From: Desulfarculus baarsii DSM 2075
GTDB lineage: Bacteria; Desulfobacterota; Desulfarculia; Desulfarculales; Desulfarculaceae
NCBI RefSeq assembly: GCF_000143965.1
Contig: NC_014365.1
Coordinates: 1 to 64,000 of the forward strand
Reading direction: 5' to 3'
Length of the DNA stretch: 64,000 bases
Shown: one piece after another, positions 7,769 through 15,787 of the stretch
Layout: each line of letters opens with the position of its first letter
Position numbering within the stretch: position 1 is the stretch's first letter
Program-made: the position numbers and the translations under genes
The notes under the pieces: model-generated
Told to the model about the DNA's origin: nothing
Seen by the model: the letters and a program-made list of their open reading frames with translations, nothing else
Databases searched by the model: none

Positions 7769-9028
7769 ATGCCGGAAAAGATGCTTGTCATAGACGACGA
7801 TTCGGCGGTAATCGAATCGTGCCAGCGCATTTTCAGCGCCGAGGGTTGGGAGGTGACCGGCTCCACCGACCCGGCCAAGGGCCTGGAGCTGGCCGCCGGC
7901 CAGGCCTTCGAGGTGATCCTGGTCGATTGGAAGATGCCCGGCCTCAGCGGCATGGACGTGCTCTCCGAGCTGGAAAAGCGCGCGCCCAAGTCCACCGTGG
8001 TCATGTTCAGCGGCTACCCCTCGGTGGAGCGGGCCACCGAGGCCCTCAAGCGCGGGGCCATGGACTACGTGCCCAAGCCCTTCCGGCCCGACGAGATCAT
8101 CACAGTGGTCACGCGGGCCCTGCGCCGCAAGGTCGATCAGGAGCAAAAGGCCCTGGACCGCGCCGCGCGGACCATCGGGGCCTTTCCCGTGCCGTCGTCG
8201 GACGACAAGGCCCCCAAGACCATCGCCGAGACGGTGGCCCACAGCGTGGGCGTCAGCAAGGTCAGTTCGCCGTGGCTGACCATCTTTTTGCTGGGCGTGC
8301 TGGCCGGGGCCTACATCGGCTTTGGCGGGATGCTGGCCAGCAGCGTCAGTTTCGACATGGCCGGCCACATGGGCCTGGGCTTCACCAAGTTCATGACCGG
8401 CGCGGTGTTCAGCCTGGGCCTGATGCTGGTGGTCATCGCCGGGGCCGAGCTGTTCACCGGCAACAACCTGATGGTTTCCACCGTGCTGGAGGGACAGACC
8501 ACCTGGGGCGCGGTGCTGGCCCGCTGGGTGGTGGTCTTCGTGGCCAACTTCATCGGCAGCCTGCTCATCGTGCTGTTGTTCCATTATTCGGGCCTGTGGA
8601 AGACCGGCGGCGGCGCGTTGGGCGCGGCGGCGCTGAAGCTGGCCTACGCCAAGGTCGGCCTGGGCTGGGGCGAGGCCTTTGTCCGGGGCGTCGGCTGCAA
8701 CTGGCTGGTCTGCCTGGCGGTCTGGATGGCCCTGGCCGCCCGCCAGACGGTGGGCAAGATCTTCGCCATCTTCTTTCCGATCATGGGGTTCGTGGCCATT
8801 GGCTTCGAGCACTGCGTGGCCAACATGTATTTCATCCCGGCGGGCATCCTGCTGCGCGACTGGGCCGGCGTGGCCCCGCCCCAGGGCCTGGACCCGGCGC
8901 TCCTGGGCTGGGGCTCGTTTTTCTGGGCCAACCTGGTGCCGGTGACGCTGGGCAACATCATCGGCGGCACGGTGTTCGTGGGCTTCAGCTATTGGAGCGT
9001 CTATCTGCGCAAGACCAAGGCCGCATGA
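7769..9028 (+). CDS. Receiver domain fused to formate/nitrite (FNT) channel
   Basis: This 419-residue protein joins two domains that are normally separate. Residues 1-120 form a canonical receiver: DDD at 9-11, phospho-Asp53 in VILVDWKMPG, Ser81 and Lys103 in YVPKPF. A linker of about 45 residues precedes a complete FNT channel (about 150-419) with six hydrophobic segments. Channel motifs are AGAYIGFGGML, AGAELFTGNNLM (omega-loop Thr230), CNWLVCLAVW, GFEHCVANMYF (His348, equivalent to the central His of FocA) and NLVPVTLGNIIGG. The receiver lies at the cytosolic N-terminus, where FocA gating helices sit. ATG 7769 follows AAAGGA by 7 bases; no stop or frame change lies between the domains. Substrate could be formate, nitrite, hydrosulfide or another small monoacid. 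Confidence 0.93.
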   Translation: MPEKMLVIDDDSAVIESCQRIFSAEGWEVTGSTDPAKGLELAAGQAFEVILVDWKMPGLSGMDVLSELEKRAPKSTVVMFSGYPSVERATEALKRGAMDYVPKPFRPDEIITVVTRALRRKVDQEQKALDRAARTIGAFPVPSSDDKAPKTIAETVAHSVGVSKVSSPWLTIFLLGVLAGAYIGFGGMLASSVSFDMAGHMGLGFTKFMTGAVFSLGLMLVVIAGAELFTGNNLMVSTVLEGQTTWGAVLARWVVVFVANFIGSLLIVLLFHYSGLWKTGGGALGAAALKLAYAKVGLGWGEAFVRGVGCNWLVCLAVWMALAARQTVGKIFAIFFPIMGFVAIGFEHCVANMYFIPAGILLRDWAGVAPPQGLDPALLGWGSFFWANLVPVTLGNIIGGTVFVGFSYWSVYLRKTKAA

Positions 9029-9037
9029 AGCCAGGCC

Positions 9038-9068
9038 GCCCCGCCGATGGCCCGCGCGTCGGCGGGGC
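9038..9068. terminator. GC-rich hairpin between convergent genes
   Basis: A perfect 10-bp stem, GCCCCGCCGA (9038-9047) with TCGGCGGGGC (9059-9068), has an 11-base loop. It lies between the ends of the FNT fusion and proline dehydrogenase genes. No T-run follows on either strand, so it may be a processing or barrier hairpin rather than a classical terminator. Confidence 0.5.
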
Positions 9069-9073
9069 GCTGG

Positions 9074-10543
9074 TCAGTGGCCGGCCCTGGTTTGGGCCAG
9101 CAACGCCAGCGTGGCCCGGCCGTCGATGATATCCTGCTCGCCTTCGAAGGCCGGCGCGCCGGCAAAGACCGAGAAATCGCCGCGCATGCTGCGGGCCAGG
9201 GCGTTCTGGCCGCCGGCCAACTCGGCAAAGCGGCGGCCGGCGTACTTCAGGCCCCGGGCCAACGTGCCGGCCGGGACATATTCGCGCATGAGGCGGCCCG
9301 CATCCACCACCACCCGCTTGATGGGATCGCCCATGCCGTGGAGCATCTGCAACTCGTAGGCGTGGCGCTCCAGGCCCAGCGCATCGGCCACGGCCATGAC
9401 CCTGGCGATGGTGCGCAGGTTGTGCGTGCCAAAGGCCGGTTTGATGGCGTCGGCGCGGCGCAGCATCACCTCGGCCAGGGCCTCGTAATTGGCGTCGGTG
9501 CTGGGTTTGTTGTTCCACACCGGGCTCTTGGCCAGGCCTTGGCCGGCGGCGAGCGCCCTCTCGTGCTCCAGATAGGCCCCCTTGACCAGGCGGATGGGCG
9601 CGCGAAAGCCGTGGGCCCGGGCCCAGGTGGCCAGGGCGGCCACGTCTGGGGCCGCATCGCGCAGATAGGCCTGGATCACCACGCCCAAGCGCAAATCACC
9701 TTGCCCGTCCAGGGCGAGGGCCCGGTTTTGCTCGACCACCTGGCGAAACAACGCCAAGGTCATGTCCTTGTAGGCGTATTCCTCCATGTCGATGCGGATG
9801 AAGACCTTTTTGCCCGGCGCGGCGGCGGCGCGCAACAGCTCGACCAGGGCGGCGGCGATCTCGGCGCGCTTGGCCTGGGCGCGGGCCGAACGGCCCTGGC
9901 CATCCAGGGCGGCGTCCAGGTCGTGGACCAGGGCCGAAAGCTTCAGCGAGACGTTGAGATCGTTGACGGACGCTTGGCCGGCCGTGAAGCGGCGGATCAG
10001 GTCCAGATAATAGGCCCGGTATTGCCGGGCGTCCTCGGGCGAGAGCGAGGCGTCGCCAACGTTGTCCAAGCTCACCAGCAGGCCCTTGGCCTTTTCCCTG
10101 GCCACGAAGGCGAAGATCTTGTCGATCTCGGCGGCCGTCTCCAGCTCGTCGTCATCGTTGTCGACCACCAACAAAAACGGCTCGCACATCCATTTTATGA
10201 AGGGCATGAGCCAGGCAAAGGCCCGCCGCGCCGTCCGGCTGTCGCCAAGGGCGGCCAAAAACCAGCCGGTGACGTCGGCCAAGGGGCCCCACATGCTCAG
10301 CTTGATCAACGCCATGCGCACGCCCTGATCGCCCGCGGCCCGGCCTTGCAACTGGGCGCGCAGGGCCGCCTCCAGGGCGCCAAGCTGGCTGACCGTGGCC
10401 GCTTCCAGGGCGCTCGGGCTCGGCGCGGCCGCCCAGGCCGCCGGCCAGCCACGCCCAGCCAAACCGCCGCCAGCCGCCAGGCCCAGGGCCCCGGCCAGGA
10501 TCAACGCCAGCAAAAAACCGATCGTCATGCGTTTGAACAACAT
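9074..10543 (-). CDS. Proline dehydrogenase, with signal-like N-terminus
   Basis: This is an FAD enzyme of the PutA/PRODH barrel family that oxidises proline to pyrroline-5-carboxylate and passes electrons to quinone. Motifs include LDNVGDASLS, SLKLSAL, FIRIDMEEYAYKD, IRLVKGAYLEHE, ELQMLHGMGDP and YVPAG, followed by GRRFAEL, the usual Arg-Arg-x-x-Glu substrate region. No P5C dehydrogenase is fused or adjacent. The first 40-45 residues are a hydrophobic helix followed by Ala-rich AAWAAAPS, which looks like a signal peptide or membrane anchor and is unusual for this enzyme. ATG 10543 is chosen for the GAGG upstream; a TTG at 10561 is possible. Confidence 0.87.
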   Translation of the reverse strand: MLFKRMTIGFLLALILAGALGLAAGGGLAGRGWPAAWAAAPSPSALEAATVSQLGALEAALRAQLQGRAAGDQGVRMALIKLSMWGPLADVTGWFLAALGDSRTARRAFAWLMPFIKWMCEPFLLVVDNDDDELETAAEIDKIFAFVAREKAKGLLVSLDNVGDASLSPEDARQYRAYYLDLIRRFTAGQASVNDLNVSLKLSALVHDLDAALDGQGRSARAQAKRAEIAAALVELLRAAAAPGKKVFIRIDMEEYAYKDMTLALFRQVVEQNRALALDGQGDLRLGVVIQAYLRDAAPDVAALATWARAHGFRAPIRLVKGAYLEHERALAAGQGLAKSPVWNNKPSTDANYEALAEVMLRRADAIKPAFGTHNLRTIARVMAVADALGLERHAYELQMLHGMGDPIKRVVVDAGRLMREYVPAGTLARGLKYAGRRFAELAGGQNALARSMRGDFSVFAGAPAFEGEQDIIDGRATLALLAQTRAGH

Positions 10544-10814
10544 CGCGCGCCTCGCAAGCAATAATAATCATGGATGACCACCCGGCCATCGCTTGGAGTC
10601 TAAATCCGTGGCCGGCCGCCGGGCAACATTATTTGAAGCGCGCCGGCCATGGCCCAGCGCCGGGCCAGGGCATGGGCGCGGTCGATGCTCGCGCGCCCGG
10701 TGGTTCGGATTTACCTATTTGCATTATCGGCCCAAATTATAGTTACCTAGGCCAGCGCGGCCTCGCGCGTTGGGTCAACGGCCGTCTCGGCCCGAAAGTC
10801 ATGGAGAGCGGAAG

Positions 10815-11909
10815 GTGCTGACAAAAAACGTTTTCGCCACGCGAGGGGGCGTCATCGGCGTGGGCGCGGTCATCGGCGTGCTGGCGGCGCTGCTGCAATA
10901 TTGGGGCAACCCCGGCAACATGGGCGTGTGCGTGGCCTGCTTCGAGCGCGACATCGCCGGCGCGGTGGGTTTGCATCAGGCGGCGGTGGTGCAATACATG
11001 CGCCCGGAGATCATCGGTTTCGTGCTGGGCGCGCTGATCGCGGCGATGGCTTTTGGCGAGTTCCGGCCGCGCGGCGGCTCGGCCCCACTGGCGCGCTTCT
11101 TTTTGGGCGCTTTCGCCATGATCGGCGCGCTGGTCTTTTTGGGCTGCCCGTGGCGGGCCCTTTTGCGCCTGGCCGGCGGCGACGGCAACGCCCTGCTGGG
11201 CCTGGCCGGGTTGATCGTGGGCATTGGCCTGGGCACGATTTTTCTGCGGCGCGGCTACAACCTGGGCCGGGCGCAAAAATCGCCGGCGGCGGTGGGCCTG
11301 CTGTTGCCCATTCTGATGGCCGGCTTTTTGGTTTTGATGTTCATCTACCCCCAGGTGGCCGAGCAGGACAAATCCGGCGTGCTGTTCTATAGCCTCAAGG
11401 GGCCGGGCGCCATGCACGCGCCGCTTTTGGTCTCGCTGGTCGTGGGCCTGGCCGTGGGCTTTCTGGCCCAGCGCAGCCGGTTTTGCACCATGGGCGCTTT
11501 CCGCGATCTGATCCTTTTCCGCCAGCCCCATCTTTTCTGGGGCGTGCTGGCCCTTCTGGTCTTCGCCTTCGGGTCCAACCTGGCCCTGGGCCAGTTCAAG
11601 GCCGGCTTCGAGGGCCAGCCGGTGGCCCACACCATGGGTCTGTGGAACTTTTTGGGCATGTTGTTGGCCGGGCTGGCCTTTGTGCTGGCCGGCGGTTGCC
11701 CCGGTCGGCAGTTGTTTTTGGCCGGCGAGGGCGATGGCGACGCGGCGGTGTTCGTGCTGGGCATGATCGTGGGCGCGGCCTTTGCCCACAACTTCGGCCT
11801 GGCCTCCTCGCCGGCGGGCATCGGGCCCCACGGCATGGCCGCGGTGGCGGTGGGCCTGGCGGTGTGCTTGTATCTGGGCTTCGCCATGCGCGGGGCCAAG
11901 GCCGCCTGA
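10815..11909 (+). CDS. YedE/YeeE-family (TsuA-like) sulfur or selenium permease
   Basis: A 364-residue protein with about ten hydrophobic segments in two related halves, matching the YeeE/YedE fold of the thiosulfate transporter TsuA. Membrane-face cysteines occur in the expected places: CVACFERD, LGCPWRALL, RFCTMGAFRD and GGCPGRQLF. The GTG at 10815 is chosen because GGAG lies 9 bases upstream. The next gene is a TusA-like carrier, the usual TsuA partner (TsuB). The YedE branch is also associated with selenium metabolism, so thiosulfate, another sulfur species or a selenium species could be carried. Confidence 0.85.
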   Translation: MLTKNVFATRGGVIGVGAVIGVLAALLQYWGNPGNMGVCVACFERDIAGAVGLHQAAVVQYMRPEIIGFVLGALIAAMAFGEFRPRGGSAPLARFFLGAFAMIGALVFLGCPWRALLRLAGGDGNALLGLAGLIVGIGLGTIFLRRGYNLGRAQKSPAAVGLLLPILMAGFLVLMFIYPQVAEQDKSGVLFYSLKGPGAMHAPLLVSLVVGLAVGFLAQRSRFCTMGAFRDLILFRQPHLFWGVLALLVFAFGSNLALGQFKAGFEGQPVAHTMGLWNFLGMLLAGLAFVLAGGCPGRQLFLAGEGDGDAAVFVLGMIVGAAFAHNFGLASSPAGIGPHGMAAVAVGLAVCLYLGFAMRGAKAA

Positions 11910-11937
11910 GCGGCCGGCCATGCTAAGGAGCTGAAAA

Positions 11938-12156
11938 ATGAGCCAAGAGATCGACGCGCGGGGGCTGTCCTGCCCCCAGCCGGTGATATTGACCCTGGAG
12001 GCGCTCAAGAAAATGAGCGGCGGCCAGTTGGAAGTTCTGGTCGACACCGACACCTCGGTGGAAAACGTCTCGCGGGCGGCGACCAGCCAGGGCTGGCGAG
12101 TGGAGGCCGTTGGCCAAGAGGCCGATTGCTATCGCCTGAGCCTGGCCAAAGGCTAG
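11938..12156 (+). CDS. TusA/SirA-like sulfur carrier
   Basis: A 72-residue protein with the TusA signature GLSCPQPV (catalytic Cys12, CPxP). It should carry a persulfide or selenosulfide on that Cys and hand it on. It follows the YedE permease by 28 bases with SD AAGGAG, so uptake and carrier are made together, as in TsuA-TsuB. Confidence 0.9.
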   Translation: MSQEIDARGLSCPQPVILTLEALKKMSGGQLEVLVDTDTSVENVSRAATSQGWRVEAVGQEADCYRLSLAKG

Positions 12157-12160
12157 GGGC

Positions 12161-12712
12161 TTGGGCCTATTCAAGGCGGTCAAGCAGGCCCTGGCCGGAC
12201 GGGTCGAACCCGGCCGGAGCCTGGGCCGCCATGGCATCTTGGTCTACGCCAACACCAGCGAGGTGATCCGCGCCGAGGCGGCGCTGAAAGAGGCCGGCTG
12301 GCTGGTCAGCGTCAAGGGCCCGCCGCCCGAGCTGCGCACCGGCTGCGACTTGGTCATCGAGTTCCCGCTGGTCGAGGAGCTGGCCATCCTGCGTCTGTTG
12401 GACCAGGCCGGCCTGACGCCGCTGCAAAGCGCGCCGGTGGACGGCCCGCTGCTGCGGCCGGTGGATCTGTTCCAAACCGTGGATTACGGCCGGCACCTGA
12501 TGATCCGCGCCGCCAACATGAAGCTGACCGTGGAGAAACAAAGCCGACGCATCGTCAACGTCTCGGGCGGCGGCTGCCCGGACGTGCCCTATCTGGCCCA
12601 GGAGATGATCGGCAAGACCCTCGACGAGGCCCCCAGCCCCCGCCAGATCGGTCACACCCTCTGCGGCTACGCCCTGCAACTGGCCTTCGAGGAGATGCAA
12701 AGGCGATGCTAG
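12161..12712 (+). CDS. DUF3343-domain protein with Cys-containing C-terminal extension
   Basis: Residues about 22-90 match DUF3343, a putative sulfur or selenium carrier-like domain (GILVYANTSEVIRAEAALK, then PPELRTGCD). Residues about 105-183 are an extra region with VSGGGCPDVPYLAQEM and HTLCGYALQLAFEE that I do not recognise. The start TTG lies 4 bases after the carrier's stop codon. The 3' end overlaps the next gene by 7 bases, so the two are probably translationally coupled. A function in Se/S transfer is inferred from context only. Confidence 0.75.
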   Translation: MGLFKAVKQALAGRVEPGRSLGRHGILVYANTSEVIRAEAALKEAGWLVSVKGPPPELRTGCDLVIEFPLVEELAILRLLDQAGLTPLQSAPVDGPLLRPVDLFQTVDYGRHLMIRAANMKLTVEKQSRRIVNVSGGGCPDVPYLAQEMIGKTLDEAPSPRQIGHTLCGYALQLAFEEMQRRC

Positions 12713-13575
12713 CGGTGGCAGGCGCCATCCCCTGGCCGGAACTGCCCGTGGTCGAAGGCCTGGCCACGCTGGATGGCCCGCGTCTGCTGATCGACGCGCG
12801 GCCCGTGGCCGCGGTGGCCCGGGGCACGGCCGCCCTGTTGGCCGCGGCCGTGAGCGCCAGCCAGGCCTTGGGTGGCCCGCCGGTGATGGCCCATCTGGTC
12901 GGCGACATCGGCGCGGGCCAGGGCAGCCGGGCGCTCTACGCCCATCTGGCCCGGATCCTGCCAGAACGGCAATACGCCGCGCTGGTGTTTCACTATCTGC
13001 AACCCGACGTGGATTGGCACGGGCGGGTGCTTCTGGCCGTGGAGCAGATGCGGCCCCGACCGCTGTTGATCGCCGACGCCGGATTCATGTACGCCGCCAA
13101 GATGGGCGGCATGGCCCCCAGCTACGACCTGTTCACCCCCGACGCCGGCGAGTTGGCCTTTCTGGCCGACGAGGCCGCGCCGCACCCCTTTTACACCCGT
13201 GGCTTCATCCTGCACGAGGAGGCCCAGGCCCCGGCCCTGATCGCCCGGGCCCATGCCCACGGCAACGCCGCCCGGCATCTGCTGGTCAAGGGCCGAAAGG
13301 ATTATCTGGCCAGCGGGCCGGAGGCCATCGAAGCCCTGCCCGGCCCCGATTGCCCCGTGCTGGAGTGCGTGGGCGGCACCGGCGACACCCTCACCGGCCT
13401 GGCCGCGGCGTTGCTGGCCGCCGGCCAGCCCATGGCCCGCGCCGCCCGTTTGGCCGCCCTGACCAACCGCCTGGCCGGCCAACTGGCCAACCCCACGCCC
13501 GCCAGCCAGATCGGCGAGATCATCGCGCGCATCCCCGCCGCCCTGGCCCTGGCGCTGCGGCAAATCCCGGCATGA
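12706..13575 (+). CDS. CARKD/ribokinase-like protein in the sulfur cluster
   Basis: A 289-residue protein with the ribokinase/NAD(P)H-hydrate dehydratase fold. It shows DAGFMYAAKMGG, LFTPDAGELAFLAD, HLLVKGRKDYL and anion-hole motif GGTGDTLTGLAAALL, with the general-base Asp in GTGD. The N-terminal third resembles neither YjeF nor a typical PfkB lid. The true substrate is unknown; kinase or ATP-dependent dehydratase chemistry is possible. It overlaps both neighbours (7 and 4 bases), which ties it to the sulfur/selenium genes rather than to general metabolite repair. Confidence 0.7.
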   Translation: MLAVAGAIPWPELPVVEGLATLDGPRLLIDARPVAAVARGTAALLAAAVSASQALGGPPVMAHLVGDIGAGQGSRALYAHLARILPERQYAALVFHYLQPDVDWHGRVLLAVEQMRPRPLLIADAGFMYAAKMGGMAPSYDLFTPDAGELAFLADEAAPHPFYTRGFILHEEAQAPALIARAHAHGNAARHLLVKGRKDYLASGPEAIEALPGPDCPVLECVGGTGDTLTGLAAALLAAGQPMARAARLAALTNRLAGQLANPTPASQIGEIIARIPAALALALRQIPA

Positions 13576-13808
13576 GCCAAGGCGAGGCAAAACAAGGCCT
13601 CTCGGGGCAAAGCATCGTGCTGGACGTGATTTATCAACACCGCCAGACCGAGGCCGTATTCAAGGACTATGAGCGCCAAACCGGCCGCTGCATCTGCTGC
13701 CAATCGCTTTTCGACACCCTGGAGCAGGCCGCCCAGGCCCACGGCCTGGATCTGGCCGAATTGCTGGCGCGCCTGCGCGCGGCCATCGCCGCCGGGCCAA
13801 CCAAATAA
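13572..13808 (+). CDS. DUF1858-like small Cys protein
   Basis: A 78-residue protein whose pattern (LDVIYQHRQTEAVFKDY, then CICC, then DTLEQAAQAHGLDLAELL) resembles the DUF1858/hybrid-cluster-associated redox family. In that family one or two Cys precede an ETLEEAA helix. Here the Cys motif is CICC. The ATG overlaps the previous stop, placing it last in the sulfur/selenium operon. A thiol-redox or carrier role is inferred. Confidence 0.7.
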   Translation: MSQGEAKQGLSGQSIVLDVIYQHRQTEAVFKDYERQTGRCICCQSLFDTLEQAAQAHGLDLAELLARLRAAIAAGPTK

Positions 13809-13836
13809 CCCGCCAAAGGCCGCCGTTGCCCCGCGC

Positions 13837-13885
13837 TGGACGTAAACCGCATTAATCGATATAGTTTAGCATCACCCATCTAAAC
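13837..13885 (+). promoter_or_regulatory. Promoter plus inverted repeat upstream of fadD-like gene
   Basis: TGGACG (13837-13842) and TATAGT (13860-13865) are spaced 17 bases apart. An inverted repeat, GTTTAG (13864-13869) and CTAAAC (13880-13885) with a 10-base spacer, overlaps the -10 and the expected start site, where a repressor would act. It lies in the 128-base gap before the acyl-CoA ligase. Confidence 0.4.
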
Positions 13886-13936
13886 ACCGTTTTGGCGGGC
13901 CAAAGACCCACGGGCGGCGCAGCGCGGAGTCGAACC

Positions 13937-15727
13937 ATGGAAAAGCAAAACATCGCGGTCATCATCAACGGGCAAATCCAGAAATACGGCGAGCGGGCCG
14001 CCCTCAAGTACAAAGAGGACGGCGCTTGGCGCGAGATCAGCTGGCGCGAGATGGGCCGGCAGGTCAACGCCGTGGCCCGAGCCTTGATCAAACTGGGCCT
14101 GGCCGAAAAACAGGCCGTGGCCATCTTCGCGGCCAACTCGCCGTGGTGGACCATCGCCGACCTGGGCATCTTGAACGCCCGCTGCATGGTCGCGCCGATC
14201 CACGCGCCCAGCACCATGGGCCAGGCCAAATACATCGTCGACGATTCGAACGCGCGGCTGATCTTTGTCGGCGGCCAGGAGCAGTACGCCAAGGTCATGA
14301 AGTTCTTCGGCCAGACCGAGGGCCTGCAAACCATCGTCTGTTTCGACCGCCACGTGCGGTTGGAGCAGAACCCCAACATCATGTATTTTGACGACTTTTT
14401 GGCCCTGGGCCAGGCCGCCCAAGACGCCGGCGCCGAGGTCGAGGCCCGCCTGGGCCGCGCCCGCGCCGACGACCTGGTCACGCTGATCTACACCTCGGGC
14501 ACCACCGGCGAGCCCAAGGGCGTCATGCTCGATCACGCCAATTTTTATCATCAATACATCAGCCTGCCCGAGCGCTTCGCCATGTTCGACAGCGACCGCT
14601 CGCTGTGCCTGCTGCCGCTGTCCCATGTTTTCGAGCGGGCCTGGACCTACAACGCCCTGGCGCGGGGCATGACCAACCACTATTGCGCCGACCCCAAGCA
14701 GGCCCTGGAGCACATGCAGGAGGTCAAGCCCCATTTCGTCTGCATGGTGCCGCGCTTTTACGAGAAAATCTATTCAGCCGTCTTCAACAAGCTGGAGAGC
14801 GCCCCGGAAAACAAGCGCAAGCTCTTTCACTGGGCCCTGCAAACCGGCTTGGCCGCCGGCCGCCTGCGCATCGACAACAAGCCCCTGCCCCTGGGCCTCA
14901 AACTGCGCCACGCCCTGGCCGACGCCCTGGTGCTGAAAAAAATTCGCCAGCTCACCGGCGGCGAGATCCGCGTCTTCCCCTGCGCCGGCGCGCCGCTCTC
15001 GCCCGAGATCGACGAGTTTTTCTGGGCGGTGGGCATCTTCGTCTGCCTGGGCTTTGGCATGACCGAAACCACCGCCACCGTGACCTGCCCCTCGGCCGAT
15101 CACAAGCGCTTTGGCACGTGCGGCACGGCCATCAAGGACACCGAGCTCAAGCTGGCCCCCGACGGCGAGCTGCTCGTGCGCGGGCCCCAGGTCATGCGCG
15201 GCTATTACAACAAGCCCGAGGAGACGGCCAAGACCCTGGTCGACGGCTGGCTCTACACCGGCGACGTGGCCGCCATCGACCAAGACGGCTTCATGTCCAT
15301 CACCGATCGCAAAAAAGACCTGATGAAGACCTCGGGCGGCAAGTACATCGCGCCCCAGCCCGTGGAAAACGCCGTGGGCAAGGACCACTTCGTCGAGCAG
15401 ATTCTGCTGGTGGCCGACGGGCGCAAGTTCGCCAGCGCCCTGATCGTGCCCTGTTTCGAGTCCTTGGAGCAGTGGGCCCAGGCCAACGGCGTGAGCTTCG
15501 CCTCGCGCCAGGAGCTGGTCGACAACCCCCGCGTGGTCGAGTTCTACGCCCAACGCGTCAAGGAGCTGACCAAAGACCTGGAAAAGCACGAGAAGATTCA
15601 GAAATTCATCTTGCTGCCCGAGGAGTTCACCATCGAGGAGGGCGAGATGACCCCCACCCTCAAGCTCAAGCGCAAGGTCATCTTGGCCAAGTACGCCGAT
15701 CGCATCGAGGCCATGTACAAAGAATAA
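13937..15727 (+). CDS. Long-chain fatty acid-CoA ligase
   Basis: A 596-residue ANL enzyme of the long-chain acyl-CoA synthetase (FadD15/FAA-like) branch. It has P-loop LIYTSGTTGEPKGVML, LPLSHVFERAW (typical of this branch), GFGMTETTA, GWLYTGDVAAID, DRKKDLMKTSGGKYIAP, and a C-terminal LKLKRKVI region. The absence of a signal peptide fits a cytosolic or membrane-peripheral enzyme that activates fatty acids for beta-oxidation or lipid synthesis. The start ATG has GGAG 7 bases upstream. Confidence 0.92.
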   Translation: MEKQNIAVIINGQIQKYGERAALKYKEDGAWREISWREMGRQVNAVARALIKLGLAEKQAVAIFAANSPWWTIADLGILNARCMVAPIHAPSTMGQAKYIVDDSNARLIFVGGQEQYAKVMKFFGQTEGLQTIVCFDRHVRLEQNPNIMYFDDFLALGQAAQDAGAEVEARLGRARADDLVTLIYTSGTTGEPKGVMLDHANFYHQYISLPERFAMFDSDRSLCLLPLSHVFERAWTYNALARGMTNHYCADPKQALEHMQEVKPHFVCMVPRFYEKIYSAVFNKLESAPENKRKLFHWALQTGLAAGRLRIDNKPLPLGLKLRHALADALVLKKIRQLTGGEIRVFPCAGAPLSPEIDEFFWAVGIFVCLGFGMTETTATVTCPSADHKRFGTCGTAIKDTELKLAPDGELLVRGPQVMRGYYNKPEETAKTLVDGWLYTGDVAAIDQDGFMSITDRKKDLMKTSGGKYIAPQPVENAVGKDHFVEQILLVADGRKFASALIVPCFESLEQWAQANGVSFASRQELVDNPRVVEFYAQRVKELTKDLEKHEKIQKFILLPEEFTIEEGEMTPTLKLKRKVILAKYADRIEAMYKE

Positions 15728-15759
15728 GGCCAGCCATGGCCGTTGGCGCGGGGCTGGCC
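15728..15759. terminator. GC-rich hairpin between convergent ligase and ferritin genes
   Basis: GGCCAGCC (15728-15735) pairs with GGCTGGCC (15752-15759). It starts directly after the ligase stop and is followed by another GC-rich palindrome, but no T-run is present. Confidence 0.4.
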
Positions 15760-15787
15760 TTGGCGGGCCGGCCCCGCCGCGTTTGCT

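Noticed and set aside
5338-8004. Very long minus-strand open frame (888 codons) opposite the Cache kinase operon
   Set aside because: The plus-strand genes have complete domain motifs. The minus frame shows none and arises from GC-rich codon structure.
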